A stretch of 64,000 bases of DNA, from positions 434,001 to 498,000 of the forward strand of contig NW_024881522.1 of NCBI RefSeq assembly GCF_019059575.1, written 5' to 3'. Source of the DNA: Amphibalanus amphitrite. Its lineage: Eukaryota > Arthropoda > Thecostraca > Balanomorpha > Balanidae. The notes beneath the pieces were generated by a model. The model saw only the letters and a list, made by a program, of their open reading frames with translations, was not told the DNA's origin and ran no database searches. A program made the position numbers and the translations under genes. Positions 52,560 through 63,492 of this stretch are shown here, piece after piece (positions within the stretch are counted from its first letter, which is position 1; every line of letters starts with the position of its first letter).

Positions 52560-53710
52560 TGTTGCAGACGTTCTTCAACTTGACTCAGTGGACTGTATAA
52601 CTGTGTGTGTGTTGACGTCTCGCATCATTTGGTGTGGCGACCGGGGCCTGACAGGATATAGGTTGATATGGTAATGAGGCGAAATTGGGAATTTATAATA
52701 TAAGAAGTGGATGCTATATGAATGGATATAATTTTGGATCAAGGTTTAAGAGCACTCTTTTCAGAGCGACAAAGGAACCCTCTTTACAGAGAGCATGTTA
52801 AGACCTAAAAGGGTATGCGGAGCCCTCTTTTCAGAGAGACAAAGGAACCCTCTTTACAGAGAGCATGTTAAGACCTAAAAGGGTATGCAGAGCCCTCTTT
52901 TCAGAGAGACAAAGGAACCCTCTTTACAGAGAGCATGTTAAGACCTAAATATAGAGCCCTCTTTACAGAGAGCAAGAGGTATTAGGAAAATAAGGAATCA
53001 GATAGGAATGATAAGTAGACCCGGTCACCGTGAAATAGAAGACTGTGCGAACTGACTGTGTGCCACTCTCCCCGTGCTCTTATCCGCCGCTGCACTCCAC
53101 TCTTCACCATTCACAAACACAAGATTCTTCCGAACTGGTGAGTATTGCAGATGGCGAATAGGCGATGACAACACAGTATCACTGACAAGAGTTGGCCAGA
53201 GAGAGCGAGGCAGTGCTCTCTCGGCGCCGAAAAGTAAAGAAGTGAGAGCGAGGGTTGCTCCCGCCCCGTTTATGTACTGGGTCGGGAGGACACAGATGGC
53301 GACGGAAGTGATGAAAATAACAAAGAAGCTACACACTACACAGCGTCCTGGTAACCCTACCACGCGGTCGGCACATGTCGGCCTAACGGCTCCGGCCCGC
53401 CGGGGACACAGTCCCACGTGCGACGCCAGGCCAGCCCACCCCCTCCCCCGGGTCAGTCCCTCCGGTAACAGCGCATCCTTTCATACAACTGCAGCTGTAG
53501 GACACGGTCGCCGGGAGAGAGGAGCGTCCCGACACCCGATCACTGCCATAAAGTCTCTCGCGGACGGCCCATCTGCCGGCGGCGTGGCAGGGGGATGGGG
53601 CGGTGGCGGCGCGGAGCGGCGCCGGCCGGGATCACGAATCGGCCCGGCAGCAACGATCAGAGCCGAAATGAGACGCAACACCAACTACCTAGTGCAGTTT
53701 GTCGGCAACA
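52560..53710 (-). repeat. 5' LTR of the BEL/Pao element
   Basis: 1151 bp, TG...CA, near-identical to 47781-48931. On the minus strand it precedes the long polyprotein frame, so any promoter would lie here; no individual promoter element was identified with confidence. Confidence 0.95.
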
Positions 53711-54345
53711 AGGGTGTTGACCTCAGGTCTAGGCAAGGTCGCAGCTGCTCAGGTTATGAATTTGGTCGAAGGAAGGTACATTACATAGTATTCGGTTCGA
53801 TAGGATCTCTCGAGTCCTTTGGTGGCTATCTCGACTTGTTAGCTCAATTCGGTCGAGAGTTATTGAAGAAAAACTTTGATTTTCTCGAGTCAAGCGACCT
53901 TTGTGACGTCATAATTGCCATCATATAAGATCTCAATACAAAACCTAAGCATGAGACCTCATGCGGTATGTATGAAATCACGATTCTAGATGCCCGAGAT
54001 TATCTTTAAATTTCCAACGTCAAAATCAGTGTCAATATTTATCCCATTGACTCTATAATTGTGAGGTCACGGGACCGATCTGACTTTAGGCGACCTTTTC
54101 ATGCAAATTTGGAATTTTGCTATTTGTGAGGCATCGGAAGCGTACTGTTTCCGGTAAGTTTCATCGTCCCTCGAAAGGCCCTGGCTGAGTGCGTTGCAAA
54201 TTTGCGACTTTTTTTGTTTACCGTACTTACAAAGGCTCGCGAATGACGTTATAGGTCAGTGACTTGAGTTCGACTTGAAGCAAAGGTCAGGAGATTCCTC
54301 ATCCAGCTTTCCATCGCTAAAAGGTTCTGAGCAGTCGCGAAGCTG

Positions 54346-56363
54346 TGTCCGTGACAGACAACGATTGTCGTAGAGACTTACTTGAAAAAAAAAACACCGA
54401 GCATGACGTCATTCTGACCAGGTCTGCGGAGTCAATGGATTTTAGGGTGACTCCGACTCCGACCCCGACTCCAGCTTCAAAAATCGACTCCAACTCCGAC
54501 TCCAACTCTGACTCCGACTCCGGACGGTTCTGTCAAAATCCACATAATGATATTGAAGTTCATAATGGATATGTTTTTACCTTGCCTGAAATGATCCCTT
54601 GTGCGTTCCATGGCTTTGCAGTGCAAATGTGCATTAACAATAGCATGCAGGATTAAAAACCAAGTTCTGGAGAATTCACCGTCTTCTGCTTCTTTCGATG
54701 AAAATGTTCGTCCAAAACAGAAAAATTGTCTTTTTTTCGACAAAACATAATTTCGAGCGTCATATCATCAATCAAACAGGTGCAGTGCATGACGTTGAGC
54801 CATGCAGCGTTAACTCCGACTCCGGAGTCGGAGTCGGTAATATTTTGGCTACTCCACCTCCGACTCCGACTCCGACTCCGACTCCGCAGTCCTGATTCTG
54901 ACCATTCCGACTAGCCTATGATAGCAGCGAAGTCCTTCATCTGACAGCATCTGTCATATTGATGCAGCAGAAGTTACTGAAAGTTTGGTGTTCATAGGCC
55001 TCGCAGTTAAGAAAATGTTACAGGAGGGGAAAATGAGAAGTCATCGGCAAAGGCAAAAGGCAAAGGCTAGTCAGACATTTGCAAATTTCCCGCTTTACTA
55101 TCATATAAAAATAAAATCCCATTTTTATCAGCGTCACCAGCATGGAATATTCCTTTTTTACTGAACTGGTTTTTGCTGATATAGATGATACTGATATTAT
55201 CTGTTAACCCTAATCACGGATCACAGGTAGGTATTTACGAGCACGTGTTTGCCTATTGACAGAGCCAGACACCACTGAGCCGGCGGTCCGGGTGTCCGGT
55301 TTCAGCGTCCACCGCACCCCGGTCTCGGCAGTTGTAATGAGCGCGAGTTCGTGGTAATCGCTCCCTCACGACGCCGGCCGGCCGTTACCGTGATTTGAAG
55401 ACCTCTGGTTCCCTGCCAGCGTCGCGTCACTCCTGGATTCTGATTGGTCGGCACAGGCTGCCAGAGTCCGCCCGCCCCCAGCCGACGCCACTCGTGACGC
55501 CGCAACAGGGTTTGAGGACCACTGCACGCTCACAGCCGTCGGACCATAATTCTTCCTGTCCACTGCCGAGTTGAGAACCCCATGGCGTCTCGGGACCCGA
55601 CTGACTACAACTGTGTAGGGCGGCGACGGGCGCCGAGGGCTCACGGCGCTCTGCAAACGGCCGAGCGGGGCCGGGCGTCGACTCGGGGCGACGGAAAAAC
55701 CGAGCCCACCCCAGGAAAACCGCGACATAACCAAGATCTCAAATATCGAGTACGTCGAGTACCTGCGGCTCTACTACAGAAAATATTCGATCGACGTTTT
55801 GTAACCACCCCTGTTTGACTGATGATCATCAAACAATCTGACATTTGCACTCGACCGCATAATGTTTCGAAATGTTTGCTAAACGCAAGCCTCAGTTCAG
55901 AGCGGAGTGGGAACAGGATTCCTCTCATCGCCTCGCCATTCTAGCGGTGGTGACACTTTCCGTCAACATACATCAATGCCACCTTTGGCACCAGCGCTAC
56001 TCCCCGTCTGTCCCTTCTCCATGTCACCACACATCCAGGCCGAAATGTATTGCCGCTTAGAGAATTCCGCAGAGCGATAACCGACCAGCACCCACCCAGA
56101 GACCGGCGAGCTCCGACACAGACACGGGACAGAAGCACAGCGTGGCCCTCAGCTGAGATCTGTAGGTTGCATGTGACAAATAATCGCGACACCAAGGCTA
56201 CGGCAACCCCAACAACAACACAAACACACAGACACACCGCGCCGAGACGCCGAACACGATAATGTGGTCCCCCGCGACAGATGAGGAGGCATTGCACGCC
56301 CTCTTGTTTCCTGCTACAGTCGAATCAGAACAGAACGGAATGGGCAGACAAACAGACAGACGA

Positions 56364-56415
<52 letters not shown>

Positions 56416-57133
56416 GGCAGGCTTACACGGGACGGTAACAGGATTATCTTTCGAGTCATTCCCCTCACATGGTAGTAACGCAAAATATTTTTAGCTATTT
56501 GCGAAAATGCAGCTTCACGTCTAAATAATAATTCATGCTACTCTTTGCAACACGGATGTTGTGTCAAGCTCATTCGTTACGTCGTTCGGTACCCACTCTA
56601 TCAGCTTCCAAAACATCACCGGACCAAAGACATTTATGGCGAACGGCACTGGAAAATTCAAAACATCTAGATTTATCAACCCAAATCGCTGATTGGAAGA
56701 CATTCTCACATCAGGCTATAACCTACGTCAGGAATGCAGTGCATCGGCCATGGATACTTATATGATGGACATGAAGTGCTCACTAAGACAATGCTCCATC
56801 ACCATAACACTACACAGCACGCGGGCAAACGCACACGAAGGAAACGCACTTCGCCAGCCCCAAACTACGGTGAAATTCTAACAGGCCGCTCATACGAAAG
56901 GACCTGTAACTATATGCATACACGCCCCATTCTCAGTCATTCATGATCAAAAACGACTGCGACAATAGAGATCCAACAACGGAAAACTTCCAATAACTAT
57001 GGTATAATAAAATTTGTAACATTTATCACATGAATGAAAGTAGCGTCTCCACTATCGGTGCGTTCTTCTAACGCACCCGATGAAGGCTCCCGGTTCCTCA
57101 TGGTCGTAAGGTCCCACCTCTCGTGGCTCGGCT
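54346..57133. other. No gene recognised; CTCCGA hexanucleotide and CAGA repeats
   Basis: Contains CTCCGA/ACTCCG hexanucleotide arrays at about 54449-54530 and 54812-54895, the second with a small inverted junction (CTCCGGAG), and a (CAGA)n run at about 56345-56415. The 55.25-55.75 kb part is CpG-rich. A 122-aa minus-strand frame at 55366-55734 has no recognised domain. Confidence 0.45.
56345..56415. repeat. (CAGA)n microsatellite
   Basis: Tandem CAGA tetranucleotides with occasional CAAA variants. Confidence 0.97.
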
Positions 57134-57228
57134 TAGCTCCGAATCTTCAGCTCCGAATCGTTAGCTCCGCAGCTTTAGCTCCGTAGCTTTAGCTCCGCAG
57201 CTCTAGCTCGGCAGCTAGACCCCGCAGA
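57134..57228. repeat. ~15-bp minisatellite, unit near AGCTCCGCAGCTTT
   Basis: Six or seven imperfect copies of AGCTCCGNAGCTTT. It lies downstream of the Cip/Kip coding region on that gene's strand and could fall in its 3' UTR. Confidence 0.85.
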
Positions 57229-57622
57229 GCTGCTCCGCGTGCATTCGATGGCTCCGAGCCTGCCGATGCCGACAAGACGGCCAGATTCTCGTGGATGTCG
57301 GCGTGCGCTGGGAGGCCTCCCTATAGTGTTCGGACTCGCTATCCCGGTTCCATATGACCGCACTCTGCCTGGCGGCGTGAGCCACCCCGCGCCAGCAGCA
57401 GCACAACAGGTACAGGTACATCCCCAGTGCAGCGCGGCCGTCGAGCATCACGCGCCGCTCCGACCGGCGAAAATAGTTCTGATAGATTCCACCTCCTCCG
57501 GATCCGTCTCCTCCGCGTTTCTCCTCTCCAGTTCCTCCGCGCAGCCGCCGCCACCTGCACCCCTATCACAGTCAGTAGGACTGGCAAGTGTAAAATTTGC
57601 ACTGGAGACGCGCGTCCGACCT

Positions 57623-58162
57623 CTAGGGCTGGTCGGCGGCAGGCCCGGACGCAGGCGACTCGGGCCGCCGGGCGCGCGTCACCGGTCGCAGCGGCGCGGC
57701 CCTCTCCCACTGCCACCGACCCGGCTGCGGCCGCTCCTCCTCAAAGTTAAAGTTCCAGCGCTCCGTCTGGGCACGCATCGTCTCCTGCTCGTGCTGGTGT
57801 CGGGCGCGCTCCGCCGAGCCCGGCTCGACAGGCCCGAACAGGCGACGGCGCACCAGCATCGAGGGCGCCCGCGGCCCGCCGCCCGCGTCGTCCGCCACCT
57901 CGCCGCCCGCAGAACTGGAGCGACGCAGACGTTTGGAGCGGCGCGGCGCCGGCGCTGGCTCAGCGTCCCCGCTGGAGCTCGAGCTGCGCCGTGTCTTGGT
58001 GGAGTCCGCCTCTGGCTCCGGAGGGCCGGCAGAGCTGGAGGCTGCCGCTCCGTTAGCGGAGGGGGCCGCTGGTTGGCTCGGCGGCGGCTCTGTGACGGCC
58101 GGTGGAGACGGGGCCGGCTGGTCGACGACGTCCTCGTCACTGGCGTGGTCCCGGCAGGACAT
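57623..58162 (-). CDS. Cip/Kip-family CDK inhibitor (p21/p27/Dacapo-like)
   Basis: A 179-codon frame ending in TAG. Residues 104-155 match the CDI domain: VRRRLFGPVEPG (RxLFG cyclin-docking motif, 106-110), a linker helix (about 118-134), then ERWNFNFEEERPQPGRWQWE (134-153), equivalent to the KWNFDF...PLEGKYEW segment that enters the CDK in p27. Cip/Kip proteins bind cyclin-CDK complexes in the nucleus and block S-phase entry. A basic stretch PRRSKRLRR (73-81) may be the nuclear signal. The ~100-residue acidic/Pro/Ala-rich region before the CDI is unusual, since vertebrate members have the CDI near the N-terminus; only ~25 residues follow it, so a 3' exon (donor-like CCG|GTGACG near the end) could replace the tail. 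No PCNA-binding motif seen. The Met at 58162 has an acceptable context; an upstream exon is possible because the acceptor-like TGTGTGCCGCAG precedes it. A longer plus-strand frame here is an antisense shadow. Confidence 0.87.
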   Translation of the reverse strand: MSCRDHASDEDVVDQPAPSPPAVTEPPPSQPAAPSANGAAASSSAGPPEPEADSTKTRRSSSSSGDAEPAPAPRRSKRLRRSSSAGGEVADDAGGGPRAPSMLVRRRLFGPVEPGSAERARHQHEQETMRAQTERWNFNFEEERPQPGRWQWERAAPLRPVTRARRPESPASGPAADQP

Positions 58163-58199
58163 GGCCGACTTCAGCCGGGCCCGAACCGCATCCTACCTG

Positions 58200-58555
58200 C
58201 GGCACACAGGGGTCACCGAGGTCAGGTCACGGAGGTCACCACGGTCAGGTCACAGAGTTCACCACAGTTGGGTCACGGAGATCGACAAACTTAAGTTATC
58301 GATGTCAGGTCACGGATGTCATCAAGACCAGGTCACAGGTCATCAAGGTCAGGTCACGGAGGTCACCGGGGTCATGTCACGAAGGTCATGAAGGTCACGT
58401 TAAGGTGGTTATCAAAGGAAGGTCGCGGAGGTCAACACGGTTACGTCACGGAGGTCACCACGGGCAGGTGGTCATGGAAGTCAATAAGGTCAGATCACGA
58501 AGGTCATCAAGGTCAGGTCACGGTGGTTACTAAGGTCAGGCCACGGCACGACGTT
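58200..58555. promoter_or_regulatory. Dense AGGTCA half-site array upstream of the Cip/Kip gene
   Basis: By eye about two dozen GGTCA words in ~350 bp, about 19 of them AGGTCA, nearly all in the same orientation, within a degenerate minisatellite of GGTCAGGTCACGGAGGTCA-type units. AGGTCA is the core half-site of nuclear receptors (RXR/USP, HR3/ROR, E75, EcR contexts). It lies within 40-400 bp upstream of the start codon of the CDK-inhibitor gene, so a promoter role is plausible. Functional binding is inference only; it could equally be a repeat expansion or part of a 5' UTR or first intron. Confidence 0.5.
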
Positions 58556-58559
58556 TAAG

Positions 58560-59800
58560 GCATCGATTTAAACGAAGATCTTGCGCAGGGGCGTAGCATG
58601 GCGTATTAAAAGTTCTACGTTGACGAATGTCAATTGTCATCGATTCGTGATAACTAAATCGGTTGGGGGGGGGGGGTATGGGTGGCAGGACATTTTGGGG
58701 CGAGGGGGACTTTCATATGGTGTCTGATCTTCAAAGTAATCATAATACACATGCCCTTTTCGGTCTTACAAATTCCAGAGACGAGTTGCCCGTGCCCATT
58801 ACCCGTCCCACTGTCAAGGCGAGTCCCGAACGCATTCAAAGCCAGAAGCAAAGATAAGAAGCTCTAAAGAAGACGTTTGTTGTAAATGGATGCAAAAGTG
58901 TCAGATTATGCAATGGCATACACACTTTATTTCCGCACTTGTTTGATGTATGTCCGTACAGTAAGAATGTAGGTAAGTACATTCGCTGTGGCTAGCACCT
59001 GGCAAAGCGGGTAATTTATTTACCTACTATTTTCGGTTCCTAAGATGGCTAAGGTTAATGTCTCTCTAAGTCATGAACACATGCATTTGTTGCTTCCATT
59101 TTTTTACAACGTTGTATTTGGCCAGGACCTGTGACCATGTGAATTGTGATGTTATTCTCTTGTTACAACAGAAGCTTCTAAAACAGAGAACAGGTCACAG
59201 AACTGCACGATATTCGGCGACGGGATGAAGTTGGCTGCTATTGACCGCTGTTGGATTTGTGGGGCGTGATTGCTTGGAAAATGCTATGCCTACAATCTCC
59301 ACTAAGCCAAAACAGCATTTACATCATGTTTAAATCACAGTGTCGGTGTCGTCCCCCACTCCAGAAAAAATCGCAGAATATAACTCATGATATGAATCGG
59401 CATAATAAGACGAATAGGCAAAGCTTTAAGCTTCACATAATGACACAGGATCATATAGTCAATGGACCAGTAACATCTTCACGCAAAATTCAAGGGAACA
59501 AGCGACCTTGCTTGACCTGGGGAGTTTGAAATGTCCAAACAGTTTGATCAAATGTAGGTTATGTTACTTAACAACATTACGCGAGATTTCGTTATAAGAT
59601 AGTGACACATCGACCGACACTCAACGGGCACTCATCGTGGAATAAACTTACCGCTGACAGTGACATTGATATGAGTAAAACCGATAACAGCCATTGAATC
59701 CATGAGATTGATTGAGATAACCATATCATGATTCATGAGTGAGCATCGTCGAGTTAAGCACCGAAAAGGCCGTCTCACGAGCATAGGTGTGTCATTCGTG
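58560..59800. other. No gene recognised; one hAT-like tip
   Basis: CAGGGGCGTAGC at about 58586 resembles a hAT MITE tip, but no partner end was found. A G-run lies near 58665. The rest is unassigned AT-rich sequence between the two coding regions. Confidence 0.4.
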
Positions 59801-59809
59801 AATCGTGTG

Positions 59810-60030
59810 CCCTCGCCTTCAGCAGTCACCGGACAGGTAGCCGGTGCCGCCTTCAACGTCACCAGCAAGCCGCCGGTGTCATCTTTTCTTCAGCACCAGC
59901 GTTCGTCAGTGCCACCAGAGAGTCACCAGTGGCTGCCTTCAGCGATCACCAGTGGCCTCCAGTGCCATCTTCAGCACCAGTGTCGCCAGTGAGACCTTCA
60001 GCGGTCACTATTGATCCCCCGGTGCCACCT
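59810..60030. repeat. Degenerate TTCAGC-CACCAGTG repeat
   Basis: CTTCAGC, CACCAGTG and CCAGTGCCA words recur irregularly just upstream of the ligand-binding-domain frame. It includes several AG dinucleotides after pyrimidine-rich stretches (for example CCTTCAG at about 59995-60001) that could serve as splice acceptors. Confidence 0.6.
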
Positions 60031-60044
60031 CGCGCCAGTGCTCT

Positions 60045-60686
60045 ATGCTGCGCCAGCGGGTCACAGTGATAGCCGGCGCCGCTCCGGGGGACGAGGACGG
60101 CGGCAGCCCGTTCTCTGAGCTCCAGGGGCCGCCGCCTACCGTCGATGGCGGCCCGGTCAGCGTGCTGACCCTGCTCAAGATCAACGACATCGACGTGGGG
60201 GCCGCGGCCGCGGTCGAGAACCACTCCCTGTGCACAGTCAGCGGGTGGCTGCACGCCGAGTGGCGTGACCCGCGCGTGTGCCGGCCCAGTAACGCGAGGG
60301 TGACGCTGGGCAGGGCCTGGAGACCCGACCTGCGCGTCCTGAACTCCGCCTCGGAGACGGCGGCGCCGCTGATCGGCGACCAGACTGAGGCACTGGTGCT
60401 GCGCCACGGCTGGCTGCTCGCCACGGTCCGGGTTCAGTGTCGGGTGCGGGTCACCAAACACGACTCGGGCAGCCACGCGGTGCGTCTGCGGCTGGGCTCG
60501 CACCTGCTCACCTCGGAGGACGTCATGTTCCACCCGCTGGACGAGGCCGTGGATGTGACGCACCTCACCGGTAACGATCGGTTCGGCGCGCGGAGGACGT
60601 CCCTTGTGGCGGACACATTTCAGGCGCGCCATTTCGGTGGTGAGTTTGTGACGTTCAGCTCGATTGTGGCCACAATTGTGTTCTAG
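60045..60686 (+). CDS. Cys-loop-receptor-type ligand-binding domain (exon or soluble protein)
   Basis: 213 codons, in-frame stop upstream at 60012. Residues ~31-205 follow the extracellular domain of pentameric ligand-gated channels: PVSVLTLLKINDID (37-50), SGWLHAEWRDPRV (66-78), the hallmark WRPDLRVLN (92-100), strand LRHGWLLATVRVQC (119-132), then the Cys-loop position. The first loop Cys is C132, but the partner 14 residues on is V146, and the FPFD signature reads KHDS. The aromatic Trp expected after the loop (GSW) is His (GSH, 151-153), and no vicinal CC occurs. The frame stops soon after the last domain strand with no membrane segment, as in soluble acetylcholine-binding proteins. Alternatively a strong donor G|GTGAGT at 60640 joins it to membrane exons outside the window; none is seen in the next 3.3 kb. 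The exon may start at the acceptor-like CTGAGCTCCAG near 60125, with the signal peptide upstream. Confidence 0.68.
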   Translation: MLRQRVTVIAGAAPGDEDGGSPFSELQGPPPTVDGGPVSVLTLLKINDIDVGAAAAVENHSLCTVSGWLHAEWRDPRVCRPSNARVTLGRAWRPDLRVLNSASETAAPLIGDQTEALVLRHGWLLATVRVQCRVRVTKHDSGSHAVRLRLGSHLLTSEDVMFHPLDEAVDVTHLTGNDRFGARRTSLVADTFQARHFGGEFVTFSSIVATIVF

Positions 60687-62082
60687 TCTGGATGTCGGAA
60701 ATACGCTAATTTAAATTTATTCCTATCGTTTTCAATCAAGGTAGGCGTCTGTGTTTGAACTGTTTGAAAACTGATATCAATGACATGACCTATCATCTGC
60801 AAGTCTGTGCTCTTCATTCGATTCCTTGTACTAGTCTGTTCATATCTAGTTGTCACATTGGTGTAAGCGATACCTCTTGACTGTGGACTGTGCCTTTACT
60901 TTATCGTTACAGGAGACGTGATTAAGACCAAAGGTCACTGTTATTTATATGTGTGATACCGTGATTTAGGCAGTACATAGGCAGTCGTTGATGAACTTTT
61001 CTACACGTGTTTTTGTTTTGCACTGCATTGAGCTTCTTATGAACTAGAAATCCTGAAAAATTGTTTTATTTATGCGCAGTTCAGGTAATCAATTAAGTAA
61101 AGTTTTATGTAGTTGGTGCGAGAAAAATATATCACATTGCACAATGCACAATGCTTATTATCCCTACAGGCATGATACGATTCTGCATCCATTTCAGTGA
61201 GGCTATATAATGAGCGTGTCGCTCCACTGTTTTCGAACCCGGATGTGATAACCTTTTATGGCTCACGGCAATGTGATCTGCAGAGTGTTGTCCATGTTGA
61301 ATAAGTGTGCAAAATCCACTGACCTGATACCGGTGTTAATAAATTGATTATATCTGTCACGTGTTATATAACCACTTAGTATGTCGACCAGTTCAATGTT
61401 GAAACCATCCAATAACATCCATAATAAACCATGATAAACCTCATGGAAGCCCAGACAAACCGTCACCTGTCTGCCAGATTTTGTACACTTTTTCCTTTTA
61501 TCTATTTGTCATAGCTGACAGCATTTGATGTCCAGTTTCGGTACGGGACGCAAAGCAACTGTATATCAGTCTCTTTACCTTTAGTTTGGACGCACTTACA
61601 TATATACATTAGTTGCCAACTATGATGTAACTTCAGCCTTCAACGTTCCGTTTTAATTACCTCACAGGTAAGACGTTTTTGTTTGACAAGAGTCAATGCG
61701 GTTGATGCGAACAGCCCGTTACTTCGCTCCTTTTATTGATTCATAGCCTCGCGAAGGAAACGAGAGGTTGCTTTTACAAGTAGATGAAATTTGTATCAAA
61801 TTTTATCATCTATTCTTAGGTAATTTGGTGACGTTTGAGGTCAGGTCAAATATCAAATTGCCACCAATTTTTTTTCAAGATTAGGCGTACCGTTTAGAAA
61901 TAACTATGACGCGTTTATCAGCACAAAACTGGCAGCAAGGTCTTCACATTCAACCTTCTCGAAGCGACTGCCTTTTTCTGTTTTAATCGAATATTGAGAG
62001 CACATTTTGACGAGCATTCTGACGGAACGTTGCATCGCAAAAACTGGTCGCGGTCTAGGGATTCAGCTGTCACGGCACGTCG
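60687..62082. other. No gene recognised
   Basis: AT-rich sequence downstream of the ligand-binding-domain frame; could be 3' UTR or intron. No frame with transmembrane segments was found. A few GGTCA words occur near 61840. Confidence 0.45.
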
Positions 62083-63265
62083 TTAACCCGCGCCCCACTG
62101 GGGGGACTATTTATAGCCCCCCTCCCGTTTTTCTGCAATAACTTCCAAACCGCTTGACGGATCGACGCCAAACTTTCAGTACCTTCGGCTGCATTAATTT
62201 GACACCTTGTGTAAAAATTTGAACTTCGTAGCTACTATAGGTCGGCCGGAAATGACGTCAGAGTGACGTCATGTTCGTCCGATTTCGACGCAAAACATTG
62301 AACCACGGCAATCGCTCCCAAGAGCTCAGTTTTTAACCCAGATCCAATTTCTTTGCAGGAAAGGACTTAAAATTGACCGCGCTATCAAACTGTTATCTCG
62401 GATTTTCAAAATTTTGAAAATTTTGAAAATTTTATATAATAATATTCAAAATTTATATTCTTATATTTTTTTTCAAAAAGTTTTTGACTTTTCGAAAAAA
62501 CCGGAATATATGTGACAGAACGCATGATTATGACTAACTCTAGCAAGTTTTAGCTAAATATCTTAAAAAATGGCCAAGTTATACGCATTATTGCAAAAAA
62601 TTCACAATTATCAATTTTTCAAATCAATTTTTCAGTACGTATTTGACATCGTACACCAATATAAATGGCACCATCGTGTTCCTGAGCTCAAACTGCATCC
62701 AATAGACACCTTTTTTGTTGAAAAATTTTAACTTCAAAATTTGACCTTTTTTGACCTGAAAGTGACCTGACCTAAGCTAAATTCGACTCAAAATGACCTC
62801 GAATGACACAGACGACATCAAATTCGAAATCTATGGCCTAAATGGACCATAAAACCTGTGTCACGTGACCGACGGATGATATAATATTTTCGTGACCTGT
62901 GATGACCTGACCTTGACCTGAAAATCAAAGTACAAGTTTGGTACCCTCAGAGTATCTAGAGCATCTGTTCACGAGTGTGGGAACCAAAAATGAGCCTGAT
63001 CTGACTTGTAAGACGGCGGCCAGAGCCCAAAACGTGAAGAAGCCAAAATGCTAATAATTTTTACTTTGACCTGACCTGTGACGTCATCGGTGACCTCGAG
63101 GTCAATGAAATTAGGTTTCGCTCGACAGTTTTTCCGGGGCTATCAGACGCCGTTTGAATTTAGACGATCGGCCCAGTAGTTTCGGAGTTAGGAGGGGGGG
63201 GGCTATGAATAGCCCCCCCCCCAGTAGGGCGTGTTATACGCAGACCCCAGTGGGGCGCGGGTTAA
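62083..63265. mobile_element. TTAA-bounded MITE with hairpin ends (core CTAT-ATAG)
   Basis: TTAA at 62083-62086 and 63262-63265; both tips read CCCGCGCCCCACTGGGG. Hairpin cores are CTAT-tt-ATAG (left) and CTAT-ga-ATAG (right) within G and C runs. The interior is homologous to 41450-43436 and more distantly to 8491-9665. It keeps the paired TGACGTCA-type sites (62253-62271) and the everted TGACCTCGAGGTCA near the right end (63091-63104). 1183 bp, no transposase; it shows the empty site for the solo LTR in its sibling. Confidence 0.9.
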
Positions 63266-63492
63266 TCGCCAAGCTGTGTTATCGTTCAGATTGACACGTC
63301 GTCACCCGCGCTGGCAGCAGAGGAATCAACAAATAAATGACAATCAGAATTCAGAGGCCCAATGGAGCATAAACCCTTAGACACTGCGCCACGACAGAGA
63401 CAGACTGGAGCCCGTTTTTTATACTTTCCTATATGTATGATCTTCAGAAGTGACTGTTGAATGGTCCAGCAACATTGGCAGACTGACATAAT

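Larger units (their letters stand above)
47781..53710 (-). mobile_element. BEL/Pao LTR retrotransposon (fossil, young, not whole)
   Basis: Two direct LTRs of 1151 bp (47781-48931, 52560-53710), starting TG and ending CA, enclose 3.6 kb with one long minus-strand frame. AGGGT directly outside both ends (47776-47780, 53711-53715) is a 5-bp target duplication. A G-rich tract AGGGGGGAG lies just inside the 3' LTR, a typical polypurine tract; the base stretch inside the 5' LTR begins TGG, as a primer-binding site would. The LTRs differ by only a handful of bases plus rearranged short repeats, so insertion is recent. Pol is far shorter than in complete relatives, so the copy is broken and could only have moved with help. 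Confidence 0.92.
47410..54345. mobile_element. Decayed TTAA-family element split by the BEL/Pao insertion
   Basis: The segments 47410-47780 and 53711-54345 together follow the reverse complement of the element at 45295-46332 block by block: TTTTCTACATAC, G-run, TTTCGCCC, AGTGACCTCTGAGGTCAGG, GATATGCTTTTTGTGTGG, then TTGACCTCAGGT, GAGAGTTATTGAAGAA and GTGACGTCATAA. Terminal TTAA and clean hairpins are no longer visible, so it is older than its neighbours. Confidence 0.75.

Noticed and set aside
57239-58294. 351-aa plus-strand frame
   Set aside because: Antisense to the Cip/Kip coding region, whose CDI motifs are on the minus strand; GC-rich composition keeps the opposite frame open.
58586-58700. 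hAT MITE starting CAGGGGCGTAGC
   Set aside because: Only one tip found; no inverted partner or 8-bp duplication.
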